A stretch of 64,000 nt of DNA, from NCBI GenBank assembly GCA_021811235.1, contig JAJZPG010000004.1, positions 1 to 64,000 on the forward strand. Direction: 5' to 3'. Below, piece after piece: positions 1 through 8,803 of this stretch (position 1 is the first letter of the stretch; every line of letters begins with the position of its first letter). The position numbers and the translations under genes were made by a program. The stretch comes from Pseudomonadota bacterium (GTDB taxonomy: Bacteria; Pseudomonadota; Gammaproteobacteria; Burkholderiales; Thiobacillaceae). The notes beneath the pieces are model-generated. The model saw nothing but the letters and a program-made list of their open reading frames with translations. It was not told the origin of the DNA and searched no databases.

Positions 1-94
1 GGGGTCACCTTCTTTTGGTTACTTTTCTTGGCGAGACAAGAAAAGTGACTAGCTGCCGGGCTACCACCGGCCAACGATCAGCTGTCCTGCGAGG
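1..94 (+). repeat. Third copy of structured repeat element, cut by window edge
   Basis: This stretch matches the outer part of the element seen at 16270-16353. It holds a perfect 10-bp stem, ACTTTTCTTG at 21-30 and CAAGAAAAGT at 37-46, around a GCGAGA loop. A GC-rich segment follows (CCGG-GCTACCA-CCGG type). The large hairpin that should precede it lies outside the window. It sits downstream of the amgK-like gene with no credible coding sequence. Confidence 0.7.
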
Positions 95-114
95 TTCTCC
101 GCCACTCTTGACAG

Positions 115-174
115 CCCTTCGACAAGCTCAGGGCGAACGGTGCCGAGGGAGCGGAGAACGAACGGTGCTGAGGG
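115..174. repeat. REP-like intergenic repeat fragments
   Basis: Positions 115-140 read like the common proteobacterial intergenic repeat with CCCTTCGACAAGCTCAGGGC at its core. A 16-base unit (CGAACGGTGCYGAGGG) then occurs twice, at 134-149 and 159-174. No coding potential is evident. A related fragment lies upstream of pdxA at 4782-4891. Confidence 0.55.
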
Positions 175-205
175 CAGCGCAGGGCTTGGCTCACAATGAC
201 ACCCC

Positions 206-1219
206 CTAGAACGTATATCCCACCTTCACTTCCCGATTCTCCAGCCCATCCAGCAAAAACAGCAGCGGCTTCAACTCGTCATACCGCTCGCACGCCTTGC
301 GCAGGTAATGCATCACCAGCGGCATATCCTTCAGATACCCGTCCTTGCCATCCCGGTGATACAGCCGCGCGAAGATGCCAAGCACCTTGAGGTGGCGCTG
401 CGCGCCCATCCATTCGAAGTCGCGCCAGAATTCGCCGAAGTCCTCGCGCACCGGCAGGCGGGCGGCGCGCGCCTTCTCCCAGTAGCGGATCACCCAGTCG
501 AGCTGCTGTTCTTCGTCCCACTGGATGTAGGCGTCGCGGTAGATCGACGCGAGGTCGTAGGTGATGGGACCGTAGACGGCGTCCTGGAAGTCGAGGATGC
601 CGGGGTTGGGATCGGACACCATCAAATTGCGCGAGTGCCAGTCGCGGTGCACGTAGACCTGAGGTTGCGCGAGATTGTTGGCGAGGATGCGCTCGAACAC
701 GGTGTCGAGGATGGCCTTCTGCTCATCCTTCATTTCGACGCCGAGGTGCTTCGCCACGTACCACTCGGGGAACAGCATCAGTTCGCGGGTCAGGAGCACA
801 CGGTCGTATTCCGGCAGAACGCCGGGGCGGCTCGTCTGCTGGATGCGGATCAACGCGTCGTTCGAGGCCAGATAGAGTTCGCGCGCAACGCCTTGATCGA
901 GCGCAGCCTCGTTGAGCGCCGACAGATAGGTGGTGTTGCCGAGGTCGGTCAGCAGCAGGAAGCCCTGTTCCAGGTCCTGCGCCAGCACCTGCGGCACGTG
1001 GACGCCGGCGTCGCCGAACAGCCGGGCAACGGCGATGAAGGGACGGCAGTCCTCGTGCGCCGGGGGAGCGTCCATCACGATATAATCGCGGCCTTTGGCA
1101 GTGACGCGAAAATAACGGCGAAAGCTGGCGTCGGCCGACGCCGGGGCGATGTCGAGCGAGTCGCCCCCCAGCTGTCGGGCGGCCCAGTCCTGTAATGTTT
1201 GCAAACGTTCCACTGCCAC
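206..1219 (-). CDS. amgK: Sugar kinase of the aminoglycoside phosphotransferase family (AmgK-like)
   Basis: The 337-residue protein has an APH-type kinase fold. The catalytic loop reads VHRDWHSRNLM (HxDxxxxN pattern) and the metal-binding segment is ILDFQDA. In Pseudomonas, AmgK phosphorylates the anomeric carbon of MurNAc/GlcNAc for cell-wall recycling, and its gene lies beside lptD as here. The usual partner murU would be expected downstream, but only repeat DNA is visible up to the window edge, so its presence is unknown. The start is GTG at 1219; a GTG two codons later is an alternative. The kinase family is certain, the exact sugar is inferred from neighbourhood. Confidence 0.82.
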   Translation of the reverse strand: MAVERLQTLQDWAARQLGGDSLDIAPASADASFRRYFRVTAKGRDYIVMDAPPAHEDCRPFIAVARLFGDAGVHVPQVLAQDLEQGFLLLTDLGNTTYLSALNEAALDQGVARELYLASNDALIRIQQTSRPGVLPEYDRVLLTRELMLFPEWYVAKHLGVEMKDEQKAILDTVFERILANNLAQPQVYVHRDWHSRNLMVSDPNPGILDFQDAVYGPITYDLASIYRDAYIQWDEEQQLDWVIRYWEKARAARLPVREDFGEFWRDFEWMGAQRHLKVLGIFARLYHRDGKDGYLKDMPLVMHYLRKACERYDELKPLLFLLDGLENREVKVGYTF

Positions 1220-1255
1220 ACTGCTCCGAATAACGAACTTCCGGATTTTACATCC

Positions 1256-3445
1256 TTGTCCACCCTACCCGGCTTCGCGTTTGTCGTACTGTTGCTGGCT
1301 GCCTCCTCCGCGGCAGCGGAGGGGCTCGTGCTGAAAAAGGACGTGGAGCTGAAGGGTTCGGCCGTGGCAGGCAAGGAAGGCCCGTTGTTCCTTTCCGCCG
1401 ACCGCATCGAATCGACCGCGCCGAATGTCATCGAAGCCAGCGGCAACGTCGAAGGCCGGCAGGCCGGACAGAATTTCTTCGCCAACTGGCTGCGCTACGA
1501 CACCGCCCTCAACTCCATCGAGGCGCGCGGCCAGGTACGGCTCGAACAGGCCAACCTGCTGGTGAGCGGCGACGCGCTCAAGCTGGACCTCGACGACTAC
1601 AGCGGCGAGCTCACCCAGCCGGAGTACCGTTTCCCGGCGCAGCAGGGTCGCGGCAACGCAGAGCACATCGATTTCATCGACCAGAACCGCTTCAAGCTGG
1701 AGGATGCAACCTACACCACGTGCCCGGTCGACAACGAAGACTGGTTCCTCAAGGTCAACGACCTCAACATCGACAGGGCACGTAACGTCGGCACCGCATA
1801 CAACGCCTCGCTTCATTTCCTCGGCGTGCCCATCCTGTATACGCCGTGGGTCGACTTTCCGCTCAACAACGCGCGCAAATCCGGCGTGCTGGCGCCCACC
1901 TTCGGCACCACCGAGCGCAGCGGCCTCGACATCCTGGTGCCCTACTACCTCAACCTCGCGCCCAACTACGACGCGACCTTGTATCCGCGCCTGCTGTCCA
2001 AGCGCGGCATGCAGCTGGGCGGCGAGTTCCGTTACCTGCTGGAGAATGTCCAGGGCGAGAACCGGCTCGAATACCTGCCGAACGACAGTGAGGCCGACCG
2101 TTCGCGCTGGAGCGTGATGCTCAACAACCGCTACCGCCTGAGCCCCACCACCCAGGCCGGCATGCAGTTCAACCGCGTGTCCGACGACGATTATTTCCGC
2201 GACCTGTCCAACCTGATTTCCATCACCTCGGTCAGCCATCTCAACCGCGAAGCTTGGATCACCACCCAACATCCCGGCTGGACCGCCGAGCTGCGCGCAC
2301 AAAGCTTCCAGACGCTGCAGGATTCCACCTCCACCCTCATCGACGAACCCTACGCCCGGTTGCCGCACGCCCGCCTCGGCGTGACGAAGGTGCTGGGCAA
2401 CCGGCTGGAATTCCGCCTCGACAGCGAGGCCACCCGTTTTGCCCACCCCACCAAGACCGAAGGCACGCGCGTGCTGGCCTACCCGACGCTGCGCCTGCCG
2501 CTCGTCAACTCGTTCGGTTTCCTCACCCCGCAGATCGGCTGGCACAGCAGCTATTACGCGCTGGACGACAGCGTCGCCGAGCAGCGCGTCAAGCGCAACC
2601 TGCCGATCTTCAGCCTCGATTCCGGCGTCACCTTCGACCGGCCGTTCCGCTTTGCCGGCCGGGATTACGAGCAGACGCTGGAGCCGCGCGCCTACTACGT
2701 ATTCGCGCCCTACCGCAATCAGGACGCGATCCCGGTGTTCGACACCGCGCAGCTCGATTTCAGCTACGCGCAGATGTTCACCGAGAACCAGTTCATCGGC
2801 GGCGACCGCATCAACGACGCCAACCAGCTGACATTCGCCGTCACCAGCCGTTTCGTCGAGGCGGACAGCGGCCTCGAACGCCTGCAGGTCACCCTCGGCC
2901 AGCGCTACTACTTCAGCGCCCAGCAGGTCACGCTGCCCGGTGTCGCTCCGCGCACCAGCAACGCCACCGACCTGCTCGCCGCCGTCAGCGGCCAGATCAC
3001 CCGCGACTGGCGCATCGATACCGCCTGGCAGTTCGACACCCAGAACGGCACCACCATCCGCCAGAATCTTGGCGCTTCCTACCGCCCCGGCCCCGGCCGC
3101 TCGCTGAACTTCGGCTACCGTTTCATTGACCAAAGCACCGAGCAGATCGACGTCTCGGCGCAATGGCCGCTCGGCAAGCGCTGGTACGGGATGTTCCGCT
3201 ACAACTATTCGTTCCAGGACGACAAGCTGGTCGAAGGCCTGGCCGGGGTTGAATACAATGGCGGCTGCTGGGCGGTGCGCGCGGTGTTCCAGCGCCTCGC
3301 CACCAAGGAAGATCAGTCCACCGACGCGCTGTTCTTCCAGCTCGAACTGAACGGCATGGGGCGCCTCGGCGCCAACCCCCTCGATGTGTTGAAACAAAGT
3401 GTTCCCGGATACAGGCCTAGCAATGAAATTCTTCAAACGCCCTGA
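1256..3445 (+). CDS. lptD: LPS-assembly outer-membrane protein LptD
   Basis: LptD forms the outer-membrane beta-barrel that inserts lipopolysaccharide with lipoprotein LptE. The roughly 729-residue protein opens with a hydrophobic signal peptide ending near SSAAAEG, then an LptA/OstA-like jellyroll (SADRIES..., ASGNVEG) and a long aromatic-rich barrel. Cysteines occur near residue 156 (TTCPVD) and 671 (GGCWAV), fitting the known disulfide between periplasmic domain and barrel. I chose TTG at 1256 because it sits right before the signal peptide. An in-frame TTG at 1199 would overlap the divergent amgK start. The 3' end overlaps surA by 23 bp. Confidence 0.93.
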   Translation: MSTLPGFAFVVLLLAASSAAAEGLVLKKDVELKGSAVAGKEGPLFLSADRIESTAPNVIEASGNVEGRQAGQNFFANWLRYDTALNSIEARGQVRLEQANLLVSGDALKLDLDDYSGELTQPEYRFPAQQGRGNAEHIDFIDQNRFKLEDATYTTCPVDNEDWFLKVNDLNIDRARNVGTAYNASLHFLGVPILYTPWVDFPLNNARKSGVLAPTFGTTERSGLDILVPYYLNLAPNYDATLYPRLLSKRGMQLGGEFRYLLENVQGENRLEYLPNDSEADRSRWSVMLNNRYRLSPTTQAGMQFNRVSDDDYFRDLSNLISITSVSHLNREAWITTQHPGWTAELRAQSFQTLQDSTSTLIDEPYARLPHARLGVTKVLGNRLEFRLDSEATRFAHPTKTEGTRVLAYPTLRLPLVNSFGFLTPQIGWHSSYYALDDSVAEQRVKRNLPIFSLDSGVTFDRPFRFAGRDYEQTLEPRAYYVFAPYRNQDAIPVFDTAQLDFSYAQMFTENQFIGGDRINDANQLTFAVTSRFVEADSGLERLQVTLGQRYYFSAQQVTLPGVAPRTSNATDLLAAVSGQITRDWRIDTAWQFDTQNGTTIRQNLGASYRPGPGRSLNFGYRFIDQSTEQIDVSAQWPLGKRWYGMFRYNYSFQDDKLVEGLAGVEYNGGCWAVRAVFQRLATKEDQSTDALFFQLELNGMGRLGANPLDVLKQSVPGYRPSNEILQTP

Positions 3446-4733
3446 ACGTCACCCCTTGCAGTGGATCGCGGCGCTGCTCATCGCCGCCTCGACCCTGTTG
3501 CAGGCACACGCGGCGGTGCTGCCGCTCGACCACATCGTCGCCGTCGTCAACGACGAGGTCATCACGCGCCAGGAGCTGAACCGGCGCTACGACGAAGTCG
3601 TGCGCAACCTGTCGCGGCAGAACACCCCGCTGCCGCCGCGCGACGTGCTGGAAAAGCAGCTGCTCGAACGCATGGTCACCGAACTGGCTTTGCAGCAGCA
3701 CGCGCGCAGCACCGGCGTGCGGGTCGACCCGACCCAGGTCGAACGCGCACTGCAGCGCATCGCGGCGCAGAACAAGCTCGACATGGCAGGCCTTGCCGCC
3801 GCCCTGGAAAAGGATGGCATGAGCCTCGACAGCATGCGCACCACCATCCGCAACGAACTGCTCATCGCGCGCGCGCGCGAACGCGACGTCGACAACCGCA
3901 TCTCGGTCAGCGATGCCGAAATCGAAGGCTACCTGCAGACGCAGGCGCAACAGGGTGCGGAGACCGAATACAACTTCGCCCACATCCTCGTCACCGTGCC
4001 GGAGAACGCCTCGCCCGAGCAGATCCAGGCGCGCCGCGCCCGTGCCGAGGACATCCTCGCCCAGCTCGCCAACGGCGCCGATTTCGCCCAGCTGTCGGCC
4101 AGCCATTCCGACGCCCCCAACGCCCTGCAGGGCGGCGCCTTCGGCTGGCGCGCCAGCGGCAAGATGCCGGCGCTGTTCGCCGAGGCCCTGAAACCGCTGC
4201 AGCCGGGCCAGGTTTCACCGCTGCTGAAGAGCAGCAACGGCTTCCACATCCTCAAGCTCTTCGACAAGCGCGGGCTCGACGCCACGCTGCGCGTCACCCA
4301 GACTCACGCACGCCACATCCTGATCAAGACCAACGAGATCACCTCCGAAGCCGACGCCCGCAACCGCCTGCTGCAGCTGAAGGAACGCATCGACAACGGC
4401 GTGAAGTTCGACGAACTGGCACGCCTGCACTCGGAGGACGCCAGCGCCTCGAAAGGCGGCGATCTCGGCTGGATCAATCCGGGCGACACCGTGCCCGACT
4501 TCGAGAAGGCGATGAACGCCCTGCAGCCGGGCGAGGTCAGTGCGCCGATCCAGTCGCCTTTCGGCTGGCACCTGATCCAGGTGCTGGAGCGTCGCGAGCA
4601 GGACGTCACCCAGGAGCGCCAGAAACTGGTGGCGCGCCAGGCCATCCGCGAGCGCAAGGCGGAAGAGGCCTTTCAGGACTGGGTGCGGCAGATCCGCGAC
4701 TCGGCCTACGTCGAACTGCGCCCGCTCGACTGA
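3423..4733 (+). CDS. surA: Periplasmic peptidyl-prolyl isomerase / chaperone SurA
   Basis: SurA escorts unfolded outer-membrane proteins, including LptD, across the periplasm. The 436-residue protein (E. coli 428) has a signal peptide ending at LLQAHAA, the SurA N-terminal region (VAVVNDEVITRQEL) and two parvulin domains recognisable at YNFAHILV and THARHILIK, each with a GGxxGW-type motif. The ATG at 3423 is preferred over an upstream in-frame GTG at 3399 because it places a basic n-region (MKFFKRPER) before the hydrophobic segment. It overlaps lptD and is probably co-transcribed with it. Confidence 0.95.
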   Translation: MKFFKRPERHPLQWIAALLIAASTLLQAHAAVLPLDHIVAVVNDEVITRQELNRRYDEVVRNLSRQNTPLPPRDVLEKQLLERMVTELALQQHARSTGVRVDPTQVERALQRIAAQNKLDMAGLAAALEKDGMSLDSMRTTIRNELLIARARERDVDNRISVSDAEIEGYLQTQAQQGAETEYNFAHILVTVPENASPEQIQARRARAEDILAQLANGADFAQLSASHSDAPNALQGGAFGWRASGKMPALFAEALKPLQPGQVSPLLKSSNGFHILKLFDKRGLDATLRVTQTHARHILIKTNEITSEADARNRLLQLKERIDNGVKFDELARLHSEDASASKGGDLGWINPGDTVPDFEKAMNALQPGEVSAPIQSPFGWHLIQVLERREQDVTQERQKLVARQAIRERKAEEAFQDWVRQIRDSAYVELRPLD

Positions 4734-4781
4734 CGTAACCCTATTGTGACTCCCGTAAATCGTGACAGATCTCAACTACCG

Positions 4782-4891
4782 TTCGGGCTGAGCCTGTCGA
4801 AGCCTGTCCTGGGCTTGGCGAAGTGGCCCCTGTGCCCACCCGGGCATGCCCTTCGATCGTCCGACAGGCTCACGATCAGGGCGAGCGGGGA
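4782..4891. repeat. REP-like repeat pair between surA and pdxA
   Basis: The 191-bp gap between surA and pdxA contains two facing copies of a common palindromic repeat: GGCTGAGCCTGTCGAAGCC at 4788-4806, and a diverged copy from 4850 carrying CCGACAGGCTCACGATCAGG. No gene fits here. Such repeats between co-oriented genes may affect mRNA stability or partial termination; that role is inferred. Confidence 0.55.
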
Positions 4892-4924
4892 CTTTGTCAT
4901 GCGCAACGGAAAACTCGATAGGCT

Positions 4925-5923
4925 ATGACACAGCCGTTCCCCGTCATCGCGCTCACCGCGGGCGAGCCCGCGGGGGTCGGCCCCGACCTCTGCATCACCC
5001 TGTCACAACAGGCGCTGCCGTGCCGCCTCACGGTACTGGGCGATGTCGAGGTGCTGCGTGCCCGCGCCGCGCGGCGCGGCATCGCGGTCGACTTCATCAC
5101 TACGGATACCATCCCCGCGCATCAGGCCGGGACGCTGCACGTGCGCCACATTCCGGTTGCCGCGCCGGTCAGCGCTGGCGTGCTCGACCCCGCCAACAGC
5201 GCCCACGTGCTGTCCCTGCTCGATGCGGCACTGGCCGGCTGCATGAACGGCGCGTATCAGGCCATGGTCACCGCGCCGGTGCACAAGGGCGTCATCAACG
5301 ACGCCGGCTTCGCCTTTACCGGCCACACCGAATACCTCGCCGAGCACAGCGGCACGCCGCGGGTGGTGATGATGCTCGCCGGCGGCGGCCTGCGGGTGGC
5401 GCTTGCCACCACCCACCTGCCGCTGCGCGAAGTGGCCGACGCCATCACGCCTGCGCTGCTGACGGAGGTCATCCGCATCCTGCACGCCGACCTGCAAACC
5501 AGGTTCGGCGTCATTCGGCCGCGCATCCTGGTGGCCGGCCTCAACCCGCACGCCGGTGAATCCGGTCACCTGGGGCACGAGGAGATCGACGTCATCGAAC
5601 CCGTCCTCGCGCGCCTGCGTGGAGAAGGCATGGACCTCGCCGGCCCCTTGCCCGCCGACACCCTGTTCTCGCGCATCCGCCAGGAGCCGTGCGATGCCGT
5701 GCTGGCGATGTATCACGACCAGGGCCTGCCCGTGCTCAAGTACGCCAGCTTCGGTGCCGGCGTGAACGTGACGCTGGGCCTCCCCTTCATCCGCACCTCG
5801 GTCGACCACGGCACCGCGCTCGACCTCGCCGGCAGCGGGCGCGCCGAGGTGGGCAGCCTGATCGCGGCGATCGAGATGGCACTGGAGATGATTCAAGCGA
5901 AGGGGATAGGATTTAGGCGTTAG
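4925..5923 (+). CDS. pdxA: 4-hydroxythreonine-4-phosphate dehydrogenase
   Basis: PdxA oxidises 4-phosphohydroxy-L-threonine in the DXP-dependent pyridoxal phosphate pathway. The 332-residue protein shows the family motifs ALTAGEPAGVGPDL at the N terminus, TAPVHKGVIN and FTGHTEYLAE in the centre, NPHAGESG, and MYHDQGLPVLKY with the metal-binding histidine. Length matches E. coli PdxA (329). The last codons and the stop lie inside a degenerate TTAGG-type repeat tract (see 5911-5959), so the repeat expansion touches the coding end. It belongs to the conserved surA-pdxA-rsmA order. Confidence 0.95.
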   Translation: MTQPFPVIALTAGEPAGVGPDLCITLSQQALPCRLTVLGDVEVLRARAARRGIAVDFITTDTIPAHQAGTLHVRHIPVAAPVSAGVLDPANSAHVLSLLDAALAGCMNGAYQAMVTAPVHKGVINDAGFAFTGHTEYLAEHSGTPRVVMMLAGGGLRVALATTHLPLREVADAITPALLTEVIRILHADLQTRFGVIRPRILVAGLNPHAGESGHLGHEEIDVIEPVLARLRGEGMDLAGPLPADTLFSRIRQEPCDAVLAMYHDQGLPVLKYASFGAGVNVTLGLPFIRTSVDHGTALDLAGSGRAEVGSLIAAIEMALEMIQAKGIGFRR

Positions 5924-5959
5924 GATTTAGGGGCTAGGGAATGAGCGGCCGGAGGCCGC
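5911..5959. repeat. Degenerate opposite-strand repeat remnants plus hairpin
   Basis: The + strand carries runs such as TTAGGATTTAGGGGCTAGGG, reverse-complement relatives of the CCCCTAG unit that follows. They begin inside the pdxA stop region. A 6-3-6 hairpin, GCGGCC-GGA-GGCCGC, occupies 5945-5959 between these remnants and the perfect array. The layout could allow the two halves to pair. Confidence 0.65.
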
Positions 5960-5972
5960 GAAATTTAATGCG

Positions 5973-6063
5973 CCCCTAGCCCCTAGCCCCTAGCCCCTAG
6001 CCCCTAGCCCCTAGCCCCTAGCCCCTAGCCCCTAGCCCCTAGCCCCTAGCCCCTAGCCCCTAG
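5973..6063. repeat. Heptanucleotide tandem array, 13 perfect copies of CCCCTAG
   Basis: Thirteen uninterrupted units of CCCCTAG span 91 bp with no mismatch and end one base before the rsmA ATG. The opposite strand reads (CTAGGGG)n, four-G runs every seven bases, which suits G-quadruplex formation. The array occupies the place where a ribosome-binding site for rsmA should be; no purine-rich sequence is present. Perfect identity of units suggests recent expansion or slippage. Confidence 0.97.
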
Positions 6064-6064
6064 C

Positions 6065-6844
6065 ATGCATATCCCGCGCAAACGCTTCGGCCAGAACTTT
6101 CTCGTCGACGACGGCATCATCCATGCCATCGTCAACGCCATCCGCCCGCAGCCCGGCGAGACCGTCGTCGAGATCGGCCCCGGCCTCGGCGCGCTGACCC
6201 GTCCGCTGTTGGAGCGCCTGCCGCATCTGCACGCGGTCGAACTCGACCGCGACATCATTGCGCGCCTGCAGAAGGCCTGGCCGGCGGAACGCCTGACGAT
6301 CCACGCCGGCGACGCACTGAAGTTCGATTTCGGCAGTCTCGGAAACGACCTGCGCGTGGTCGGCAACCTGCCGTACAACATCTCCAGCCCGTTGCTGTTC
6401 CACCTGATGACGTTTGCGCCCTACATCCGGGACATGACCTTCATGCTGCAGAAGGAAGTCGTCGAACGCATGGTCGCCGCGCCGGCCACCACCGATTACG
6501 GTCGCCTCTCGATCATGCTGCAGCGGCGCTTCCACATGGAATGGCTGCTCGACGTCCCGCCTACCGCCTTCGATCCGCCGCCCAAGGTCGATTCCGCGGT
6601 GGTGAGGCTGATTCCCAAGTCGCCCGCCGAGATCGCCCCGCTCGACGAGGCGCTGTTCGCCCGCGTCGTCGCCACCGCGTTTTCGCAGCGCCGCAAGACG
6701 CTGAAGAACACGCTCGGCGGATTGATGCAGGCGGAAGACTTCGCTGCGCTGGGGATCGATCCGGGTCTGCGCGCCGAAGCCCTGCCGCTCGCCGATTACG
6801 AGGCCATCGCCCGCCGCCTGGCCGGACACTCCGGCTCGACCTAG
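6065..6844 (+). CDS. rsmA: 16S rRNA (A1518/A1519) dimethyltransferase
   Basis: RsmA (KsgA) dimethylates two adjacent adenines near the 3' end of 16S rRNA during 30S maturation. The 259-residue protein begins with [10 protein letters not shown], carries the SAM-binding motif [11 protein letters not shown] and the catalytic GNLPYNIS motif, and ends with the helical C-terminal domain ([13 protein letters not shown]). The ATG at 6065 fits the family N terminus, yet no Shine-Dalgarno is visible because the CCCCTAG array runs up to the start codon. Translation may depend on coupling from pdxA or on the repeat context. Confidence 0.96.
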   Translation: MHIPRKRFGQNFLVDDGIIHAIVNAIRPQPGETVVEIGPGLGALTRPLLERLPHLHAVELDRDIIARLQKAWPAERLTIHAGDALKFDFGSLGNDLRVVGNLPYNISSPLLFHLMTFAPYIRDMTFMLQKEVVERMVAAPATTDYGRLSIMLQRRFHMEWLLDVPPTAFDPPPKVDSAVVRLIPKSPAEIAPLDEALFARVVATAFSQRRKTLKNTLGGLMQAEDFAALGIDPGLRAEALPLADYEAIARRLAGHSGST

Positions 6845-6944
6845 GCCCTGCAGGGCAAGAAAAACGGGGGGCCGCCCAACTCGGGCCTCGCCCGGGAATC
6901 CGCTACACTCATGCAACCCACGACGTCTGGATGAAGCTTTCGCC

Positions 6945-8663
6945 ATGGCAGCCCCACCGGTAAACGTTCCGTTCATCGAACCCGAAATCGAGCGGGAGCT
7001 GCTGCGCGCCTACATCGACAGCGCCCACGACGGCATCTTCGTCCTGTGCGACGAGATGAAATTCCATGTGGCGAACCCTGCCCTGGCTGCTTGGCTGGGA
7101 ATCAGCGAAGCCGAACTGACCGCGCACGGGCAGCGCGTGCCGATTACCGAGCTGTTCGGACTGGCTGCGACCCAATCCCTGTTTTCCAGGCATTTCGACG
7201 CCGCCCTGCACGGCGAGGCGGTGCGCTTCGAGGCCGAAATCAGCCCGCCGCGCGGCGAGGCGCGCTGGGTGGAAATCGGCATGAACCGCGTGCGCCTGGT
7301 GGCCGGCGATCTGGTGATCGGCATCCTGCGCGACATCACCGAACGCCGGATGCTGCAGACGGCCCTGCAGCACCATGCGAGCCACGACGACCTGACGGGC
7401 CTGCTCAACCGGCGCGAATTCCAGCAGCGGCTGCACGCATTGGTCGATGCGCGTCAGGACGACGCCCCCCCGCACGCCCTGCTCTATGTCGACCTCGACC
7501 AGTTCAAGGTGGTCAACGACACCTGCGGCCACCAGGCGGGCGACGAACTGCTGCGCCAGCTGGGCGTGCGATTGAAGCGGCTGGTGGGTCAGCACGACGT
7601 CATCGCGCGCCTGGGCGGCGACGAATTCGGCCTGTTGCTGCACGACCGTCCCGTCGACTCGGCGATGCAGCTGGCGGAATCGCTGTGCGAGACCGTGTCC
7701 GGCTATCGCTTCATCTGGGACGATCGCAGTTTCGAGGTGACGGCGAGCGTCGGCGTGTGTGCCATCGACAGTGACACGGTGTCCGCCGAGGACGTGCTGA
7801 GCTCGGCGGATGCCGCGTGCTACGTCGCCAAGGACCAGGGCCGCAATCGCGTGCAGCTGTATTTCGGCGGCGCCACCTGCAAGGGCAAGCGCCAGGAAAT
7901 GGAATGGGTATCGCGCTTGCAGAAGGCGCTGGAGGAAAATCGCTTCCAGGTCTGGCAGCAGCACATCCTCGACCTCAAGGGCGGCACCGATGCAAGCGGC
8001 GGGCACGTCGAGATGTTGCTGCGCCTGGTCGACGAGGACGGCACGATCGTCACGCCTGGCCGCTTCTTCCCCGCGGCCGAACGCTACGGCCTGATGCCCG
8101 CGATCGACCGCTGGGTCATCCAGCATCTGCTGCTGGAGAGTCATTGCGGCCACGTCCACGCGGAAATGGCGCGCCGTACGGCGACGCACTGCGCCATCAA
8201 CCTGTCCGGCGCCAGCCTCAACGACGACAAGTTTCTCGGGTTCCTGGAAGACGCCCTGCGCCGCAGCCGCCTGGCTGCACCTGCGCTGTGCTTCGAAATC
8301 ACCGAGACCGTGGCGGTGTCCAATTTCGGTCGCGTCCGCGAAGTGATGCAGCACCTCAGGCAATTCGGCTGCCGCTTTGCGCTGGACGACTTCGGCAGCG
8401 GGATGTCGTCGTTCGGCTACCTGAAGAACCTGCCTGTGGATTTCCTCAAGATCGACGGCACGCTGGTACGCAACATCGTCGACGATGCCGCCGATTTCGC
8501 CATGGTCGAGGCGATCCACCGTGTCGGAGGCGTGCTCGGGCTGAAAACGATCGCCGAATTCGTCGAGACCGAAGCCGCGCTCGAGCGGCTGCGCGATATC
8601 GGCGTCGACTTTGCGCAGGGCTACGCCATTCATCGACCCGAGCCCCTGCCCGCGGCGGGCTGA
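6945..8663 (+). CDS. PAS-GGDEF-EAL cyclic-di-GMP signalling protein
   Basis: The 572-residue soluble protein has an N-terminal PAS domain (about 15-140, ending ITERRMLQ), a GGDEF domain with an intact RLGGDEF motif near residue 226, and a C-terminal EAL domain from about 320. The GGDEF inhibitory RxxD site is absent (VGQHD instead). The EAL signature reads VEMLLR, EML in place of EAL, but other catalytic segments are kept: INLSG, FEITET, DDFGSG, KID and IAEFVE. It may make and degrade c-di-GMP, or mainly degrade it with GTP sensing by GGDEF. The PAS ligand is unknown. It appears to be monocistronic. Confidence 0.9.
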   Translation: MAAPPVNVPFIEPEIERELLRAYIDSAHDGIFVLCDEMKFHVANPALAAWLGISEAELTAHGQRVPITELFGLAATQSLFSRHFDAALHGEAVRFEAEISPPRGEARWVEIGMNRVRLVAGDLVIGILRDITERRMLQTALQHHASHDDLTGLLNRREFQQRLHALVDARQDDAPPHALLYVDLDQFKVVNDTCGHQAGDELLRQLGVRLKRLVGQHDVIARLGGDEFGLLLHDRPVDSAMQLAESLCETVSGYRFIWDDRSFEVTASVGVCAIDSDTVSAEDVLSSADAACYVAKDQGRNRVQLYFGGATCKGKRQEMEWVSRLQKALEENRFQVWQQHILDLKGGTDASGGHVEMLLRLVDEDGTIVTPGRFFPAAERYGLMPAIDRWVIQHLLLESHCGHVHAEMARRTATHCAINLSGASLNDDKFLGFLEDALRRSRLAAPALCFEITETVAVSNFGRVREVMQHLRQFGCRFALDDFGSGMSSFGYLKNLPVDFLKIDGTLVRNIVDDAADFAMVEAIHRVGGVLGLKTIAEFVETEAALERLRDIGVDFAQGYAIHRPEPLPAAG

Positions 8664-8803
8664 AGCGGGTCGAACGGCGGCAGCCCATCCCGCGCCCGCC
8701 GTCTGCCGGGAACCTGTCTGTCCGGTTGCGCCCTAAGCATGCAAGCCCTGGAACGAAGCTGTGAACGTTCCCTTCCCATTCCCCCCCTACAAGGAACCCC
8801 ACC

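Noticed and set aside
1265-3436. A 723-codon minus-strand open frame opposite lptD
   Set aside because: Its composition is a mirror of the lptD codon bias, with no family signature or start context.
5973-6063. CRISPR array
   Set aside because: The units are 7 bp with no spacers and no cas genes are nearby; it is a simple tandem repeat.
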